Positions 7,467-15,761 of a DNA stretch of 64,000 bases are shown here, piece after piece; the first letter of the stretch is position 1, and each line of letters opens with the position of its first letter. A model generated the notes under the pieces. That model saw only the letters and a program-made list of their open reading frames with translations. It did not search any database and was not told the DNA's origin. The stretch lies in the NCBI RefSeq assembly GCF_019904175.1, contig NZ_CP061913.1, positions 5,890,001 through 5,954,000 of the forward strand. The letters run 5' to 3'. This stretch comes from Dactylosporangium vinaceum. Lineage in GTDB: Bacteria > Actinomycetota > Actinomycetes > Mycobacteriales > Micromonosporaceae. The translations under genes were made by a program, and so were the position numbers.

Positions 7467-9866
7467 ATGGTTGACGGGGTGGAGGTGCTGCCCTCCGCCG
7501 ACGTGCTGGCGATGCTCGACGCGGACCCGCAGGGGTGGGCGTTGGCCCGCGCGGTGCGGGCGGGCGGCGAGATCGTGGACTTCCGGCTCGAGTACGTCAA
7601 CGACGCCGGGGCCCGGTTCCTGGGCCGGGCGCGCGGCGAGCTCGTCGGGCGGACCTACCGCGAGCTGTGGCCCGAGACCGTCAACGACGACACGATCCCC
7701 TTCTACCGCCGGGTCGTGACCGACCGGCGGCCCGCCACCCGCACCGTCTACTACGACCGGCCAAGCGTGTCCGGGCACTTCGAGCTGTGGATCGGGCCCA
7801 GCGGCGACGGGTTCGCGGCCCGCTTCGTCGACCTGCGCTCCGTCACGCTCGGGCCCCAGACGGCCGGTGGCTCGCGGCTCTACGACGTGCTCGACGCCGC
7901 GTTCGACGGGTTCACGCTGCTGCGGGCCGAGCGGGACGCGGACGGGGCGATCGTCGACTTCATCTGCGAATACGTCAACGCGCCCGGCGCCGCGCTCACC
8001 GGGCGGGCGGTCGAGGAGACGATCGGGCGGCGCTGGACCGAGCTCACCTCGGCGGACGACCGGCTGCTGCAGCGCTGGCGGGAGGTGGCGCAGAGCCGGC
8101 GGCCGTGGCGGGAGCAGGTGCGCTACGACGACATCGGGCAGGTGTGGGAGATCGGCGCGGCCCCGGCCGGTGGCGATGCGGTGGCGGTGTCGTTCCGCAA
8201 CGTCAGCACGTTCGCCGAGCAGCAGCAGCACCTCGAGCAGGCGGTGGCCGCGGCGCGCCGGGCGGCCGGGCGCAACGCCGCACTGCTCGCTGTCACGTCC
8301 GCGCTGGTGGCGGCGAGCACGACAGCCGACGTCTACGCGGCGATCGGGGCCGTCCTGCGCCCGTCCGCCGGCGGGCAGGGCCTGGCCGTCCTGCTGCGCC
8401 GCGACGACGAGCTCGTGCTGCAGTACCACGCGGGCTACGAGCCGCAGGTGGTCGCGCGGCTCCGGGCGGTACCGCTGCGGCACCGGTATCCGGCCACGAC
8501 CGTGGCGGGCACCGGCCGGGCGCGGTACCTGAGCACCCTGGAGGAGTTCGTCGCCGCGCAGGACGGCGACCCCGCCCCGATTCCGAGCGGCGGGCGGCAG
8601 GCGTGGGCGTTCCTGCCCCTCGCGGCCGCCGGTGACGTCCTCGGGACGCTGGTGATCGGCTACGGTACCCCGCACGAGTTCGACGACGACGAGCGCGCCA
8701 ACCTCGAGGCGTTCGCGGGCGTGTGCGCCCAGGCGATGCAGCGGGCCCTGCTGTTCGAGGCGAAGCTGTCCATCGCCGGTGAGCTGCAGCGGGCGCTGCT
8801 CCCGGCCGATCTGCCGCAGGTCCCCGGGCTGCGCCACGCCGCCCGCTACCTGCCGTGGACGCACGGCGCCGACGTCGGCGGCGACTGGTACGACGTGATC
8901 CCGCTCGGCGACGACGTGGTAGCGGTCGTCATCGGCGACGTCGTCGGCCACAACGCCACCGCCGCCGCCGTGATGGGGCAGGTCCGCAACGCGCTGCGGG
9001 CGTACGCGGCCGAGCGGCACAGCCCGTCGGTCGTCATGCAGCGGGTCAACCGGCTCCTGCTCGACCTGCAGCCCGACGCGGTCGCCACCTGCTGCTACCT
9101 GGAGCTGCACCTCGCCGAGGGCACCGCGACAGCGGTCCTGGCCGGCCACCCGCCGCCGGTCATGCGCACCGGCGCCACCGCCGACACCCTCGTCCTGCGG
9201 GCCGGCCCGCCGCTCGGCGTCTCCGCCGACATCGACTTCACCGAGACCACGTTCCTCGTCCCCGGCGGCGCGAACCTCCTGCTGTACACCGACGGCCTGG
9301 TCGAGGACCGCCGCTACCACCTCGACGACGGCCTCGCCGACCTGCGCAAGGCGGTCCAGGCGGCGCCGTCGACCGACCCGGCCGACATGCTCGAATACGT
9401 CCTCACCGCGGGCGTCGGCCCGCAACCGCGCACCGACGACGTCGCGGTCGTCTGCCTTGCCGTCGCCGCTGCGGGGGTACCGCCGGCCAGCCCGACCACA
9501 CAGCGAAGGTTCCGCGGCGACGCCGTCAGCGCCTCCGCCGCCCGCCGCTTCGCCGCCGACGTCCTGCGGGCCTGGGGCGAGCACCGCCTCGCCGACGACA
9601 CCCTGCTTCTCCTGGACGAGGTCATCACCAACGCCATCCAGCACACCGTCGGCGCCGTCGTCGTCCGCCTGGAGCTGCGCCCGGACCGCCTGCGCGTCAC
9701 CGTCGCCGATCGCAGCGAGCGCCTGCCCAGCCCGCGCACCGCCGGCGACGACAGCGAGAACGGCCGCGGCCTGCTCATCGTCGCCGCCGTCGCCGCCGCC
9801 TGGGGCACCGAGACGATGCCCGCGGGCGGCAAAGAGGTCTGGTTCGAGGTCGCCCGTCGGGCCTGA
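7467..9866 (+). CDS. PAS-PAS-GAF-SpoIIE phosphatase-HATPase regulator
   Basis: 799-residue cytosolic regulator. Residues about 1-125 and 130-245 are PAS-like sensory domains, 250-275 a short coiled coil (EQQQHLEQAVAAAR), 276-430 a GAF domain, 440-665 a PP2C/SpoIIE-type Ser/Thr phosphatase with the metal-binding motifs GGDWYD (about 468), IGDVVGHN (about 488), YTDGL (about 606) and TDDVAVV (about 656), and 670-799 an RsbW-type HATPase with DEVITNAIQHT and a GRGLLIV G-box. Such proteins act in partner-switching control of sigma factors, here with phosphatase and anti-sigma kinase activities in one chain. No cognate anti-sigma antagonist gene is adjacent; the nearest sigma factor gene is convergent. 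Confidence 0.93.
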   Translation: MVDGVEVLPSADVLAMLDADPQGWALARAVRAGGEIVDFRLEYVNDAGARFLGRARGELVGRTYRELWPETVNDDTIPFYRRVVTDRRPATRTVYYDRPSVSGHFELWIGPSGDGFAARFVDLRSVTLGPQTAGGSRLYDVLDAAFDGFTLLRAERDADGAIVDFICEYVNAPGAALTGRAVEETIGRRWTELTSADDRLLQRWREVAQSRRPWREQVRYDDIGQVWEIGAAPAGGDAVAVSFRNVSTFAEQQQHLEQAVAAARRAAGRNAALLAVTSALVAASTTADVYAAIGAVLRPSAGGQGLAVLLRRDDELVLQYHAGYEPQVVARLRAVPLRHRYPATTVAGTGRARYLSTLEEFVAAQDGDPAPIPSGGRQAWAFLPLAAAGDVLGTLVIGYGTPHEFDDDERANLEAFAGVCAQAMQRALLFEAKLSIAGELQRALLPADLPQVPGLRHAARYLPWTHGADVGGDWYDVIPLGDDVVAVVIGDVVGHNATAAAVMGQVRNALRAYAAERHSPSVVMQRVNRLLLDLQPDAVATCCYLELHLAEGTATAVLAGHPPPVMRTGATADTLVLRAGPPLGVSADIDFTETTFLVPGGANLLLYTDGLVEDRRYHLDDGLADLRKAVQAAPSTDPADMLEYVLTAGVGPQPRTDDVAVVCLAVAAAGVPPASPTTQRRFRGDAVSASAARRFAADVLRAWGEHRLADDTLLLLDEVITNAIQHTVGAVVVRLELRPDRLRVTVADRSERLPSPRTAGDDSENGRGLLIVAAVAAAWGTETMPAGGKEVWFEVARRA

Positions 9867-9938
9867 CCACGCTCGCCCGCCGGGCCTGACGGGGGTCGAC
9901 GCGGCCGGTGCGCCACGCCGCCCGCGCCCGGTCGCCGT

Positions 9939-10703
9939 CTACGCCCACCCGCTGTACACGGCCAGCGCGGCGATCCGCCCGTGCCGCACCGTGAACGCCA
10001 GCAGCGCCACGCCCGGCACCCGCAGCCCCGCCGATCCGTTCACCAGCACCGGCCGCGCCCGCCCGGCCCGCACCGCGAACCGCGCCGCCTCGCGGGCGAC
10101 GCCCGCCGCCCCGCGCAGCGTGACGTCCGGCCGGGCCCGCAGCTCGACCTGCGGATCCAGTACCGCCACCAGCCCGTCGAGGTCTCCGTCCCGCGCTGCC
10201 GCCAGGAACGCCCGCACGACCGCCCGCTGCCGCCGCAGATCAGGGTCCGGCACCGGCGCCGCCCGCACCCGCCGCCGCCCCCGGCTGGCCAGCTGCCGCA
10301 CCGCCGCCTCCGACCGGTCCAGCGCCACCGCCAGCTCGGCGAACGGCACTTCGAACACGTCGTGCAGCACGAACGCCACCCGCTCGGCCGGCGCCAGCGT
10401 GTCCAGGACGATCAGCAACGCCAGCCCGACCGAGTCCGCTTCCACCACCGACCGCTCGGGATCGTCGTCGGCGACGAGCGGGTCCGGCAGCAGCGGCACC
10501 TCCCGCCGCGCCGCCCGCCGCCGCAGCCGGTCGAGGCAGATGCGGGCGACGACGGTGCTGAGCCAGCCGCGCGCATCGCGGACGCCTGTCGCCCCCTGCG
10601 CGCGCAGCCAGGCGTCCTGCACGGCGTCGTCGGCCTCGGCCTGCGACCCGAGCAGGCGGTACGCGACCGCCCGCAGGTGGGTGCGGTGCTCCTCGAACTC
10701 CAC
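9939..10703 (-). CDS. SigJ-like ECF sigma factor with C-terminal SnoaL-like domain
   Basis: 254 residues. Region 2 is visible as HRTHLRAVAYRLLGSQAEADDAVQDAWLR and region 4 as LAPAERVAFVLHDVFEVPFAELAVALDRSEAAVRQL, followed by an NTF2/SnoaL-like tail (VVRAFLAAARDGDLDGLVAVLDPQV to HGRIAALAVYSGWA). This is the layout of SigJ/ECF41-like sigma factors, whose C-terminal domain modulates activity instead of an anti-sigma factor. The family's usual DGGGK motif was not seen in the tail. Start GTG at 10703 is chosen because GAGG lies 8 bases upstream. It is divergent from an SRPBCC gene with 78 bases between, a likely target. Confidence 0.92.
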   Translation of the reverse strand: MEFEEHRTHLRAVAYRLLGSQAEADDAVQDAWLRAQGATGVRDARGWLSTVVARICLDRLRRRAARREVPLLPDPLVADDDPERSVVEADSVGLALLIVLDTLAPAERVAFVLHDVFEVPFAELAVALDRSEAAVRQLASRGRRRVRAAPVPDPDLRRQRAVVRAFLAAARDGDLDGLVAVLDPQVELRARPDVTLRGAAGVAREAARFAVRAGRARPVLVNGSAGLRVPGVALLAFTVRHGRIAALAVYSGWA

Positions 10704-10781
10704 TGTCACATCCTCGGCCTCGGGTGCGTCCCCCAGTAGACGCCGACCACCCGCAGGATGTGACCGAGACCGGAGGCACCC

Positions 10782-11273
10782 ATGCTCACGACGATCGAGA
10801 TCGACCGCCCGCCGTCGCAGGTGTACGCGTACGCGACCGACCCGGCCCGCTTTCCCTACTGGCAGCCCGACGTCCGCCGGGTCGAGGTCCACCCGGACGG
10901 CCGCTTCACCACCGTGCGCCGTATCGCCGGCGCCGACCGCGGCATGCTGCAGCAGGTCACCGAGTCCAGCGCCCCGTCGCGCTGGTCGGCGGTGGCCCTG
11001 GCCGGCCCGATCCGCCCGGCCGCGTCGATCACCGTCGAACCCCTCGAAGGCGGTGCCCGCTCCAGGGTCACCTTCACCCTCGACTTCACCGCCCACGGCC
11101 CGGCCGACCTCCTGCTCCCACTGGTCCGCCGCCTGGCCGCCCGCACCGCCCCGCGCAGCTATGCCCGCCTGAAAGCCCTGCTGGAGGCCGTACCGCGGCA
11201 CCCGCTCCACGGCGTCGGCCCGAGCCGCCCGACGCCGCCCAGCAGCGCGAGCGACCCGGAGGCCGGGCCCTGA
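10782..11273 (+). CDS. SRPBCC (START/polyketide cyclase-like) family protein
   Basis: 163 residues with the pattern of the SRPBCC fold: LTTIEIDRPPSQVYAYATDP at the N-terminus, PYWQPDVRRVEV, a central beta sheet (RWSAVALAGPIRPAASITVEPL) and a C-terminal helix (RLAARTAPRSYARLKALLEA). Members bind hydrophobic ligands in a deep pocket; function here is unknown. GGAGG lies 6 bases before the ATG. Divergent from the SigJ-like sigma factor. The last 30 residues are Pro/Ser-rich and probably disordered. Confidence 0.85.
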   Translation: MLTTIEIDRPPSQVYAYATDPARFPYWQPDVRRVEVHPDGRFTTVRRIAGADRGMLQQVTESSAPSRWSAVALAGPIRPAASITVEPLEGGARSRVTFTLDFTAHGPADLLLPLVRRLAARTAPRSYARLKALLEAVPRHPLHGVGPSRPTPPSSASDPEAGP

Positions 11274-11352
11274 GGGGTCCGCCCGGGGACGGCGCGGCTC
11301 CGCCGGCGTGCGCCGGTTGCCGGCGATGTCCGCGTCGCACCACCCCGGCGCG

Positions 11353-11517
11353 TCAGGCGAGGTCCTCGAACGGCGTCTCGCCGGGCCGCCAGCACATCCA
11401 GTGCCCGTCCTGGAAGCCGTGCAGCAGCGCGATCTCCGGCCCGGTCACCGCGCCGTGGCCGGGGTGCAGGCGGATCGCCGCGGCGTCGAACTCGATGCGA
11501 AGGCCCAGGCCGGTCGG
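11353..11517 (-). pseudogene. C-terminal gene remnant next to the FAD monooxygenase gene
   Basis: The 11274-11536 gap holds no intact gene. A minus-strand frame ending at 11353 reads as folded protein: LGLRIEFDAAAIRLHPGHG, then a segment ending WMCWRPGETPFEDLA. No start codon with a ribosome site precedes it, and upstream the frame runs into the end of the monooxygenase gene. It may be a truncated gene or a short gene using a non-standard start; the family is not recognised. Confidence 0.3.
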
Positions 11518-11536
11518 CGGCGGGGGAGCGGGCGGT

Positions 11537-13012
11537 CTAGCGGGCGGTCGGCGGGCCGAACCAGGTGGTGAGGGCCTCGTGCAGGCCCGGGCCGCCGGAC
11601 CAGGCGATGTGGCCGTCCGGGCGGACCAGGCGCTCGCAGGTGTCCGGCCGGGCTTCGACGCGGTCGGCCCAGGGGGAGGCGGTGGTCAGGGTTTCGGGTG
11701 GGGCGGTGAGGGTGCCGCGGCCAGGGGCGAGGGGGGTGGTGGGGGCGCGGTCGGCCTGGTCGAGGCCGGCGACCATGGCGGCCAGGCGGTCGTTGGCCTC
11801 GGGGATGGTGAGCAGGTCGGCGACGGTGGCGCGCAGGGCGTCGGTGTGGGGGCCGGGGCGGCACAGGGCGGTCTGGGCGCGGGTGTTGGCCAGGACCCGG
11901 GCGGCGACCGGGCGGCGCTCGGCCTCGTAGGTGTCCAGCAGCGCCAGGCCCTCGGTGGGCGCCGCGGCCGGCGCGCCGGTGGCCAGGGCGTTGAGCTCAG
12001 CGGCGGTGCGGGTCGTCAGGTCGGCCGGGGACGGCGCGGTGGGCGGGGCGACGGGCGGGGTGTTGACCAGGGTCGGGGCGGTGGGCGCCGGAGCGTGGCC
12101 GTTGACGGTCAGGGCCAGCTTCCAGCCCAGGTTCGTGGCGTCCTGCAGGCCCGTGTTCAGGCCCTGCCCGCCGGCCGGCCAGTGGATGTGGGCGGCGTCG
12201 CCGGCCAGCAGGACGCGGCCGTCGCGGTAGCGGGCGGCCAGGCGGGCGGCATCGTGGTAGCGGGAGATCCACTGGGGACTGTGCAGGCCGAAGTCGGTGC
12301 CCGCCAGCGCGGTGAAGGCGGCCCGGAACTCGGCCAGGTCCGGCGGCGCGGTCGTGGTCGCCGGCTCGTAGTGGTTGAGCATCAGGCGGTGGTGGCCGGC
12401 CTCCAGCTGCAGGACGCTGAAGTCGCCGAGCGGGGTGCGGCGCTGGAAGATCGGGCCGGGCGGCTCGGCCAGCCGCACGTCGGCGAGCATCGAGCTCACC
12501 GTGGCGTCGGTGCCGTCGAACGGGATGCCCAGCCGCCGGCGGACAGTGCTGCGGCCGCCGTCGCAGCCGACCAGGTAGCCGGCCGTGAAGCGCTCGCCGG
12601 TCGCGGTCGTCACCTCGACGTGGTCCGCGAACGGCACGACCTCGGCGATCCCGGCGCCCCAGCGCACCTTTGTGCCCAGCTCCAGGAGGTGGTCCTCGAG
12701 CAGGGCCTCGATCCGGGACTGGACCAGGCCCAGCACGTACGGGTACGCGGTGTCGAGGCGGCCCATCTCCAGCCACAGACCGGCGAAGTGGGCGAACGGC
12801 ACCCGGCGCCCGGCCGCCACGAACCGGTCGGCCAGGCCGCGGGACCCGAGGATCTCCAGGCTGCGGGCGTGCAGCCCGCCGGCCCGCGACTCGCCCGTGC
12901 GGCTGGAACGCTGCTCCAGGATCGTCACGTCGATGCCGTAGCGGCGGAGTTCACAGGCCAGCCACAGGCCCGTAGGGCCACCGCCGGCGATGAGTACCTG
13001 CGAGGAGTACAC
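11537..13012 (-). CDS. FAD-dependent aromatic monooxygenase (PheA/TfdB, Rox-like)
   Basis: 491 residues of a class A flavoprotein monooxygenase, which use NAD(P)H and O2 to hydroxylate aromatic or polyketide-type compounds; relatives inactivate rifamycins and tetracyclines. Seen: GGGPTGLWLACELRR (dinucleotide fold), GCDGGRSTVRR (DG motif) and LLAGDAAHIHWPAGGQGLNTG (GD motif). Start GTG at 13012 fits AAGGA 8 bases upstream. Unusual is a roughly 50-residue Ala/Pro/Thr-rich insertion (about residues 305-355) between the WKLAL helix and the conserved LLDTYEAERRPVA. Divergent from a TetR regulator with two palindromic operators in between, so probably drug- or substrate-induced. Confidence 0.92.
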   Translation of the reverse strand: MYSSQVLIAGGGPTGLWLACELRRYGIDVTILEQRSSRTGESRAGGLHARSLEILGSRGLADRFVAAGRRVPFAHFAGLWLEMGRLDTAYPYVLGLVQSRIEALLEDHLLELGTKVRWGAGIAEVVPFADHVEVTTATGERFTAGYLVGCDGGRSTVRRRLGIPFDGTDATVSSMLADVRLAEPPGPIFQRRTPLGDFSVLQLEAGHHRLMLNHYEPATTTAPPDLAEFRAAFTALAGTDFGLHSPQWISRYHDAARLAARYRDGRVLLAGDAAHIHWPAGGQGLNTGLQDATNLGWKLALTVNGHAPAPTAPTLVNTPPVAPPTAPSPADLTTRTAAELNALATGAPAAAPTEGLALLDTYEAERRPVAARVLANTRAQTALCRPGPHTDALRATVADLLTIPEANDRLAAMVAGLDQADRAPTTPLAPGRGTLTAPPETLTTASPWADRVEARPDTCERLVRPDGHIAWSGGPGLHEALTTWFGPPTAR

Positions 13013-13026
13013 CCGAAAAGTCCTTT

Positions 13027-13070
13027 CTCTAACAACGTTCGAGGCCAGCATGACTCTAACGCTGTTAGAG
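13027..13070. promoter_or_regulatory. two tandem TetR operators between monooxygenase and regulator
   Basis: CTCTAAC-GCT-GTTAGAG (13054-13070) is a perfect 7-bp inverted repeat with a 3-base spacer. A second copy, CTCTAAC-AAC-GTTCGAG (13027-13043), differs by one base in its right arm. Centres are 27 bases apart. They lie across the start of the divergent FAD monooxygenase transcript and the start codon of the TetR gene, as expected for a repressor controlling both. Confidence 0.8.
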
Positions 13071-13762
13071 TGTCAAGGGTGGCCATCAACCCCGCCGTCG
13101 TCGCCCGCACCGGACTGGACCTCCTCGCCGAGGTCGGCCTCGACGGGCTGACCATGCGGGTGGTCGCCGACCGGCTCGGGGTGCGGGCGCCGACGCTCTA
13201 CTGGCACGTCAAGAACAAGCAGCACCTGCTCGACGCCATGGCCGCCGTCATGTTCGCGGAGGCGACCGAGGGCCTGGCGGCGCCCGGGCGCAGCGCGGAC
13301 TGGCCCGCATGGGTCACCGCGCGGGCCGTCCAACTGCGCCGGACCCTGCTGCGGTACCGCGACGGCGCCCGCGTCTTCGCCGGTACCAACCTGACCGGCC
13401 CGGACATGCCACGCGCGATGGAGCTCACCCTGCGCCTCCTGGTCGACGCCGGCTTCGCGCTCCCGACCGCCGCCCGCGGCTTCGCGGCCGTCCTGCACTA
13501 CACCGTCGGCTACACGATCGAGGAGCAGGCCCGGCAGGGCGCCGCCTACGAGCAGAACCCGTACGAGCCCGAGCGCCTCGCCGCCGCCTTCCCGCCGGAG
13601 CGCTACCCCCTGGCCGCCCGGGCCGCGACCGAGGTCTTCTTCGGCCCCGACCCGGACGCCGACTTCACCGGCGGCCTGGCCATCATCGTCGCCGGGCTCG
13701 GGCTTATGATCCAGCGGCACGGGGCCGACACGGACGGAGATCGCGGTGGCTGGAGCGTCTGA
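13070..13762 (+). CDS. TetR-type repressor of the divergent monooxygenase
   Basis: 230 residues. The N-terminal helix-turn-helix is of the classical tetracycline-repressor class (GLDGLTMRVVADRLGVRAP, then LYWHVKNKQHLLDAMA), followed by a TetR-type ligand-binding domain. Start is GTG at 13070 or GTG at 13079; no Shine-Dalgarno sequence precedes either, suggesting a leaderless transcript. Two matching palindromes overlap the promoter region. The coding end overlaps the next gene by 17 bases. Confidence 0.9.
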   Translation: MSRVAINPAVVARTGLDLLAEVGLDGLTMRVVADRLGVRAPTLYWHVKNKQHLLDAMAAVMFAEATEGLAAPGRSADWPAWVTARAVQLRRTLLRYRDGARVFAGTNLTGPDMPRAMELTLRLLVDAGFALPTAARGFAAVLHYTVGYTIEEQARQGAAYEQNPYEPERLAAAFPPERYPLAARAATEVFFGPDPDADFTGGLAIIVAGLGLMIQRHGADTDGDRGGWSV

Positions 13763-14561
13763 TTGGACCGGGCGAGTGGACACCAGCGTGGCGCACCCGG
13801 CCCGGCGCTACGACTACTGGCTCGGGGGCAAGGACAACTTCGCCGCTGACCGGGAGTCGGGGGATGCGATCGCGGCCGCGTTTCCGGCGATCCGCACGGC
13901 CGTGGTGGAGAACCGCGCGTTCATGCGGCGGGTGGTGCGGGTCCTCGCGGAGCAGTACGACATCCGGCAGTTTCTCGACATCGGCACCGGCATCCCCACC
14001 AGCCCGAACGTGCACGAGGTGGCGCAGGGCACGGCGCCCGACGCGCGGGTGGTGTATGTCGACAACGACCCGATCGTGCTCGCCCACGCGCGGGCGCTGC
14101 TGACCAGCTCGCCGCAGGGCGCGACCGCGTACGTCGACGCCGACCTGCGCGACCCGGCGCGGATCCTGGCCGACCCGGCGCTGCGGGCGACAGTCGACCT
14201 CGGCAAGCCGGTGGCGCTGATCCTGGTGGCCGTCGTGCACTTCCTGCCGGACGAGGACCGGCCGTACGAGATCGTGCGGACCCTGCTCGACGCGCTCGCG
14301 CCCGGCAGTTTCCTGGTCATGTCGCACGCCACCACCGACGGGCTGGCGCCGGAGCTCGCGGCGCAGATCCAGTCGGGGCGGCACGGGCCGGGGAAGCTGC
14401 GCAACCGGGCCGAGTTCGGGCGGTTCCTCGAGGGCCTGGAGCTGCTGGAGCCGGGGATCGTGTCGGTGTCGGACTGGCGGGCCCAGGACGAGCTCGACCC
14501 GCGCCCCGGCTTCGACGAGGTCGCCGTGTGGGGCGCGGTTGGGCGCAAGACGTCCGGGTAA
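13746..14561 (+). CDS. SAM-dependent methyltransferase of the DUF574/Methyltransf_19 family
   Basis: 271 residues. Typical family opening (VDTSVAHPARRYDYWLGGKDNFAADRE), SAM site FLDIGTGIPTSPNVHEVAQ and acidic loop VVYVDNDPIVLAHARALL. The family is abundant in actinobacteria, often next to regulators; its substrates are not known. GTG start with GGAG 8 bases upstream, inside the end of the TetR gene, so the two are probably cotranscribed. Confidence 0.9.
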   Translation: MAGASDWTGRVDTSVAHPARRYDYWLGGKDNFAADRESGDAIAAAFPAIRTAVVENRAFMRRVVRVLAEQYDIRQFLDIGTGIPTSPNVHEVAQGTAPDARVVYVDNDPIVLAHARALLTSSPQGATAYVDADLRDPARILADPALRATVDLGKPVALILVAVVHFLPDEDRPYEIVRTLLDALAPGSFLVMSHATTDGLAPELAAQIQSGRHGPGKLRNRAEFGRFLEGLELLEPGIVSVSDWRAQDELDPRPGFDEVAVWGAVGRKTSG

Positions 14562-14570
14562 CCGATACCC

Positions 14571-14786
14571 ATGAGTGAAACCATGGGCACAACCGGCACG
14601 CCCGGCGGCGACGGAGCCTCGCGGATCGACGAAGAGGACAAGCCCAACGGCTCGGCCCAGGGCGTCCGCACCCCCTCGCTCGGCGGCGAGGCCGACGACC
14701 CGGCGATGCCGTTCGACGACCGCAACCAGCTCGACCCCGACAAGAAGCTGCACCTGCCCCGCAACTCGGAGTCGCAGCGCGGCTGA
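14571..14786 (+). CDS. small hydrophilic hypothetical protein
   Basis: 71 residues, acidic and rich in Gly, Asp and Pro, with no predicted fold, signal or membrane segment. Codons are strongly G/C-ending in this frame, unlike the alternative frame, which supports it being expressed. ATG nine bases after the methyltransferase stop, with no clear ribosome site; likely cotranscribed. Not recognised. Confidence 0.55.
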   Translation: MSETMGTTGTPGGDGASRIDEEDKPNGSAQGVRTPSLGGEADDPAMPFDDRNQLDPDKKLHLPRNSESQRG

Positions 14787-14792
14787 GGATCG

Positions 14793-15692
14793 TCAGCGCC
14801 GCAGCTCGTGGTAGCGGCGCAGGAGCAGCCCCTCGCGCAGCGCCCACGGGCACACGTCGAGCGCGCGCAGGTCGAGCGCCTCCATCGCGGTCACGGCGGT
14901 CACCGCCCCGGCCAGGATCTGCCGGGCGCGGGCCGCCGCGACCCCGGGCAGCTCGGCCCGTTCGCGGGCGCTCATCGCGGCCAGCCGCGGCACCCACCGG
15001 CGCAGGGCCCGCCGCTCCAGCCGGTCGCCGGCGCCGGTGAGCTCAGCCAGCTGCTTGAACGTCTTCGAGGTGCCGACCACGAGGTCCGGGCGCGGCGTGC
15101 GGGCCAGTTCGCGGGCGACCGGCTTGAGGACGCCGCGGACGTGGCGGCGCAGCCGCTCGACGTCGCCGCGGCCCGCCGGGTGCTCGGGCAGGTAGCGGCG
15201 GGTCAGCCGCCCGGCCCCCAGCGGCAGGCTGACGGCCAGGTCCGGCGGGTCACCGGCGCCGGCCGCGATCTCCATCGACATGCCGCCGATGTCCAGCAGC
15301 CACAGCCGCGCGGAGGGCGCGTGCCACCGGCGGACGGCGGCGAACGTCACGCGGGCCTCGTCCTCGCCGCTGAGCGAGCGCAGCTGCACCCCTGTCGCCT
15401 CGCGGACCCGGCGGTAGATCTCGGCGCTGTTCGTCGCGTCGCGGATCGTCGCCGTCGCGAGCGGGATCAGGTCGTCGGCCCGGTGCCGCCGGTACGCCTC
15501 GACGGTGCAGGCCACCGCCCGCACGACCCGCTCCACGCCGGCCGGGGTCAGGGCGCCGTCGGCGGTGACCTCCTCGGCGAGCAGGGTCGGGGCCTTGAGC
15601 CGGTACACCGGCAGCGGAGGCTTGCGGTGGCGGGCCTGCACGATCTGCAGATGGGCCGAGTTGGACCCGACGTCGAGCACGGCCAGCAGCAA
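14793..15692 (-). CDS. Ppx/GppA-family exopolyphosphatase
   Basis: 299 residues, ASKHA-fold phosphatase that hydrolyses polyphosphate or pppGpp. The two phosphate loops are seen as LDVGSNSAHLQIV and LLDIGGMSMEIA; between them lie TATIRDATNSAEIYRRV and LSGEDEARVTF. A TTG start at 15692 is preferred, with GGGAGG 6 bases upstream; a longer TTG start at 15716 would include that ribosome site. It is the short form lacking the C-terminal HD domain of Escherichia coli Ppx, as usual in actinobacteria. Confidence 0.9.
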   Translation of the reverse strand: MLLAVLDVGSNSAHLQIVQARHRKPPLPVYRLKAPTLLAEEVTADGALTPAGVERVVRAVACTVEAYRRHRADDLIPLATATIRDATNSAEIYRRVREATGVQLRSLSGEDEARVTFAAVRRWHAPSARLWLLDIGGMSMEIAAGAGDPPDLAVSLPLGAGRLTRRYLPEHPAGRGDVERLRRHVRGVLKPVARELARTPRPDLVVGTSKTFKQLAELTGAGDRLERRALRRWVPRLAAMSARERAELPGVAAARARQILAGAVTAVTAMEALDLRALDVCPWALREGLLLRRYHELRR

Positions 15693-15761
15693 CGGGCGCC
15701 TCCCTTCGTTTTGCAAAGACGCCCGTTACCCTAGTTGCCGATTGTGAAACTGGTGTGTCGG

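Noticed and set aside
5019..9644. Open frame of 1541 codons on the minus strand
   Set aside because: It runs antisense to the GH92 and SpoIIE-type genes, has the Arg/Gly/Val-rich composition of a GC-codon shadow, no ribosome site and no domain.
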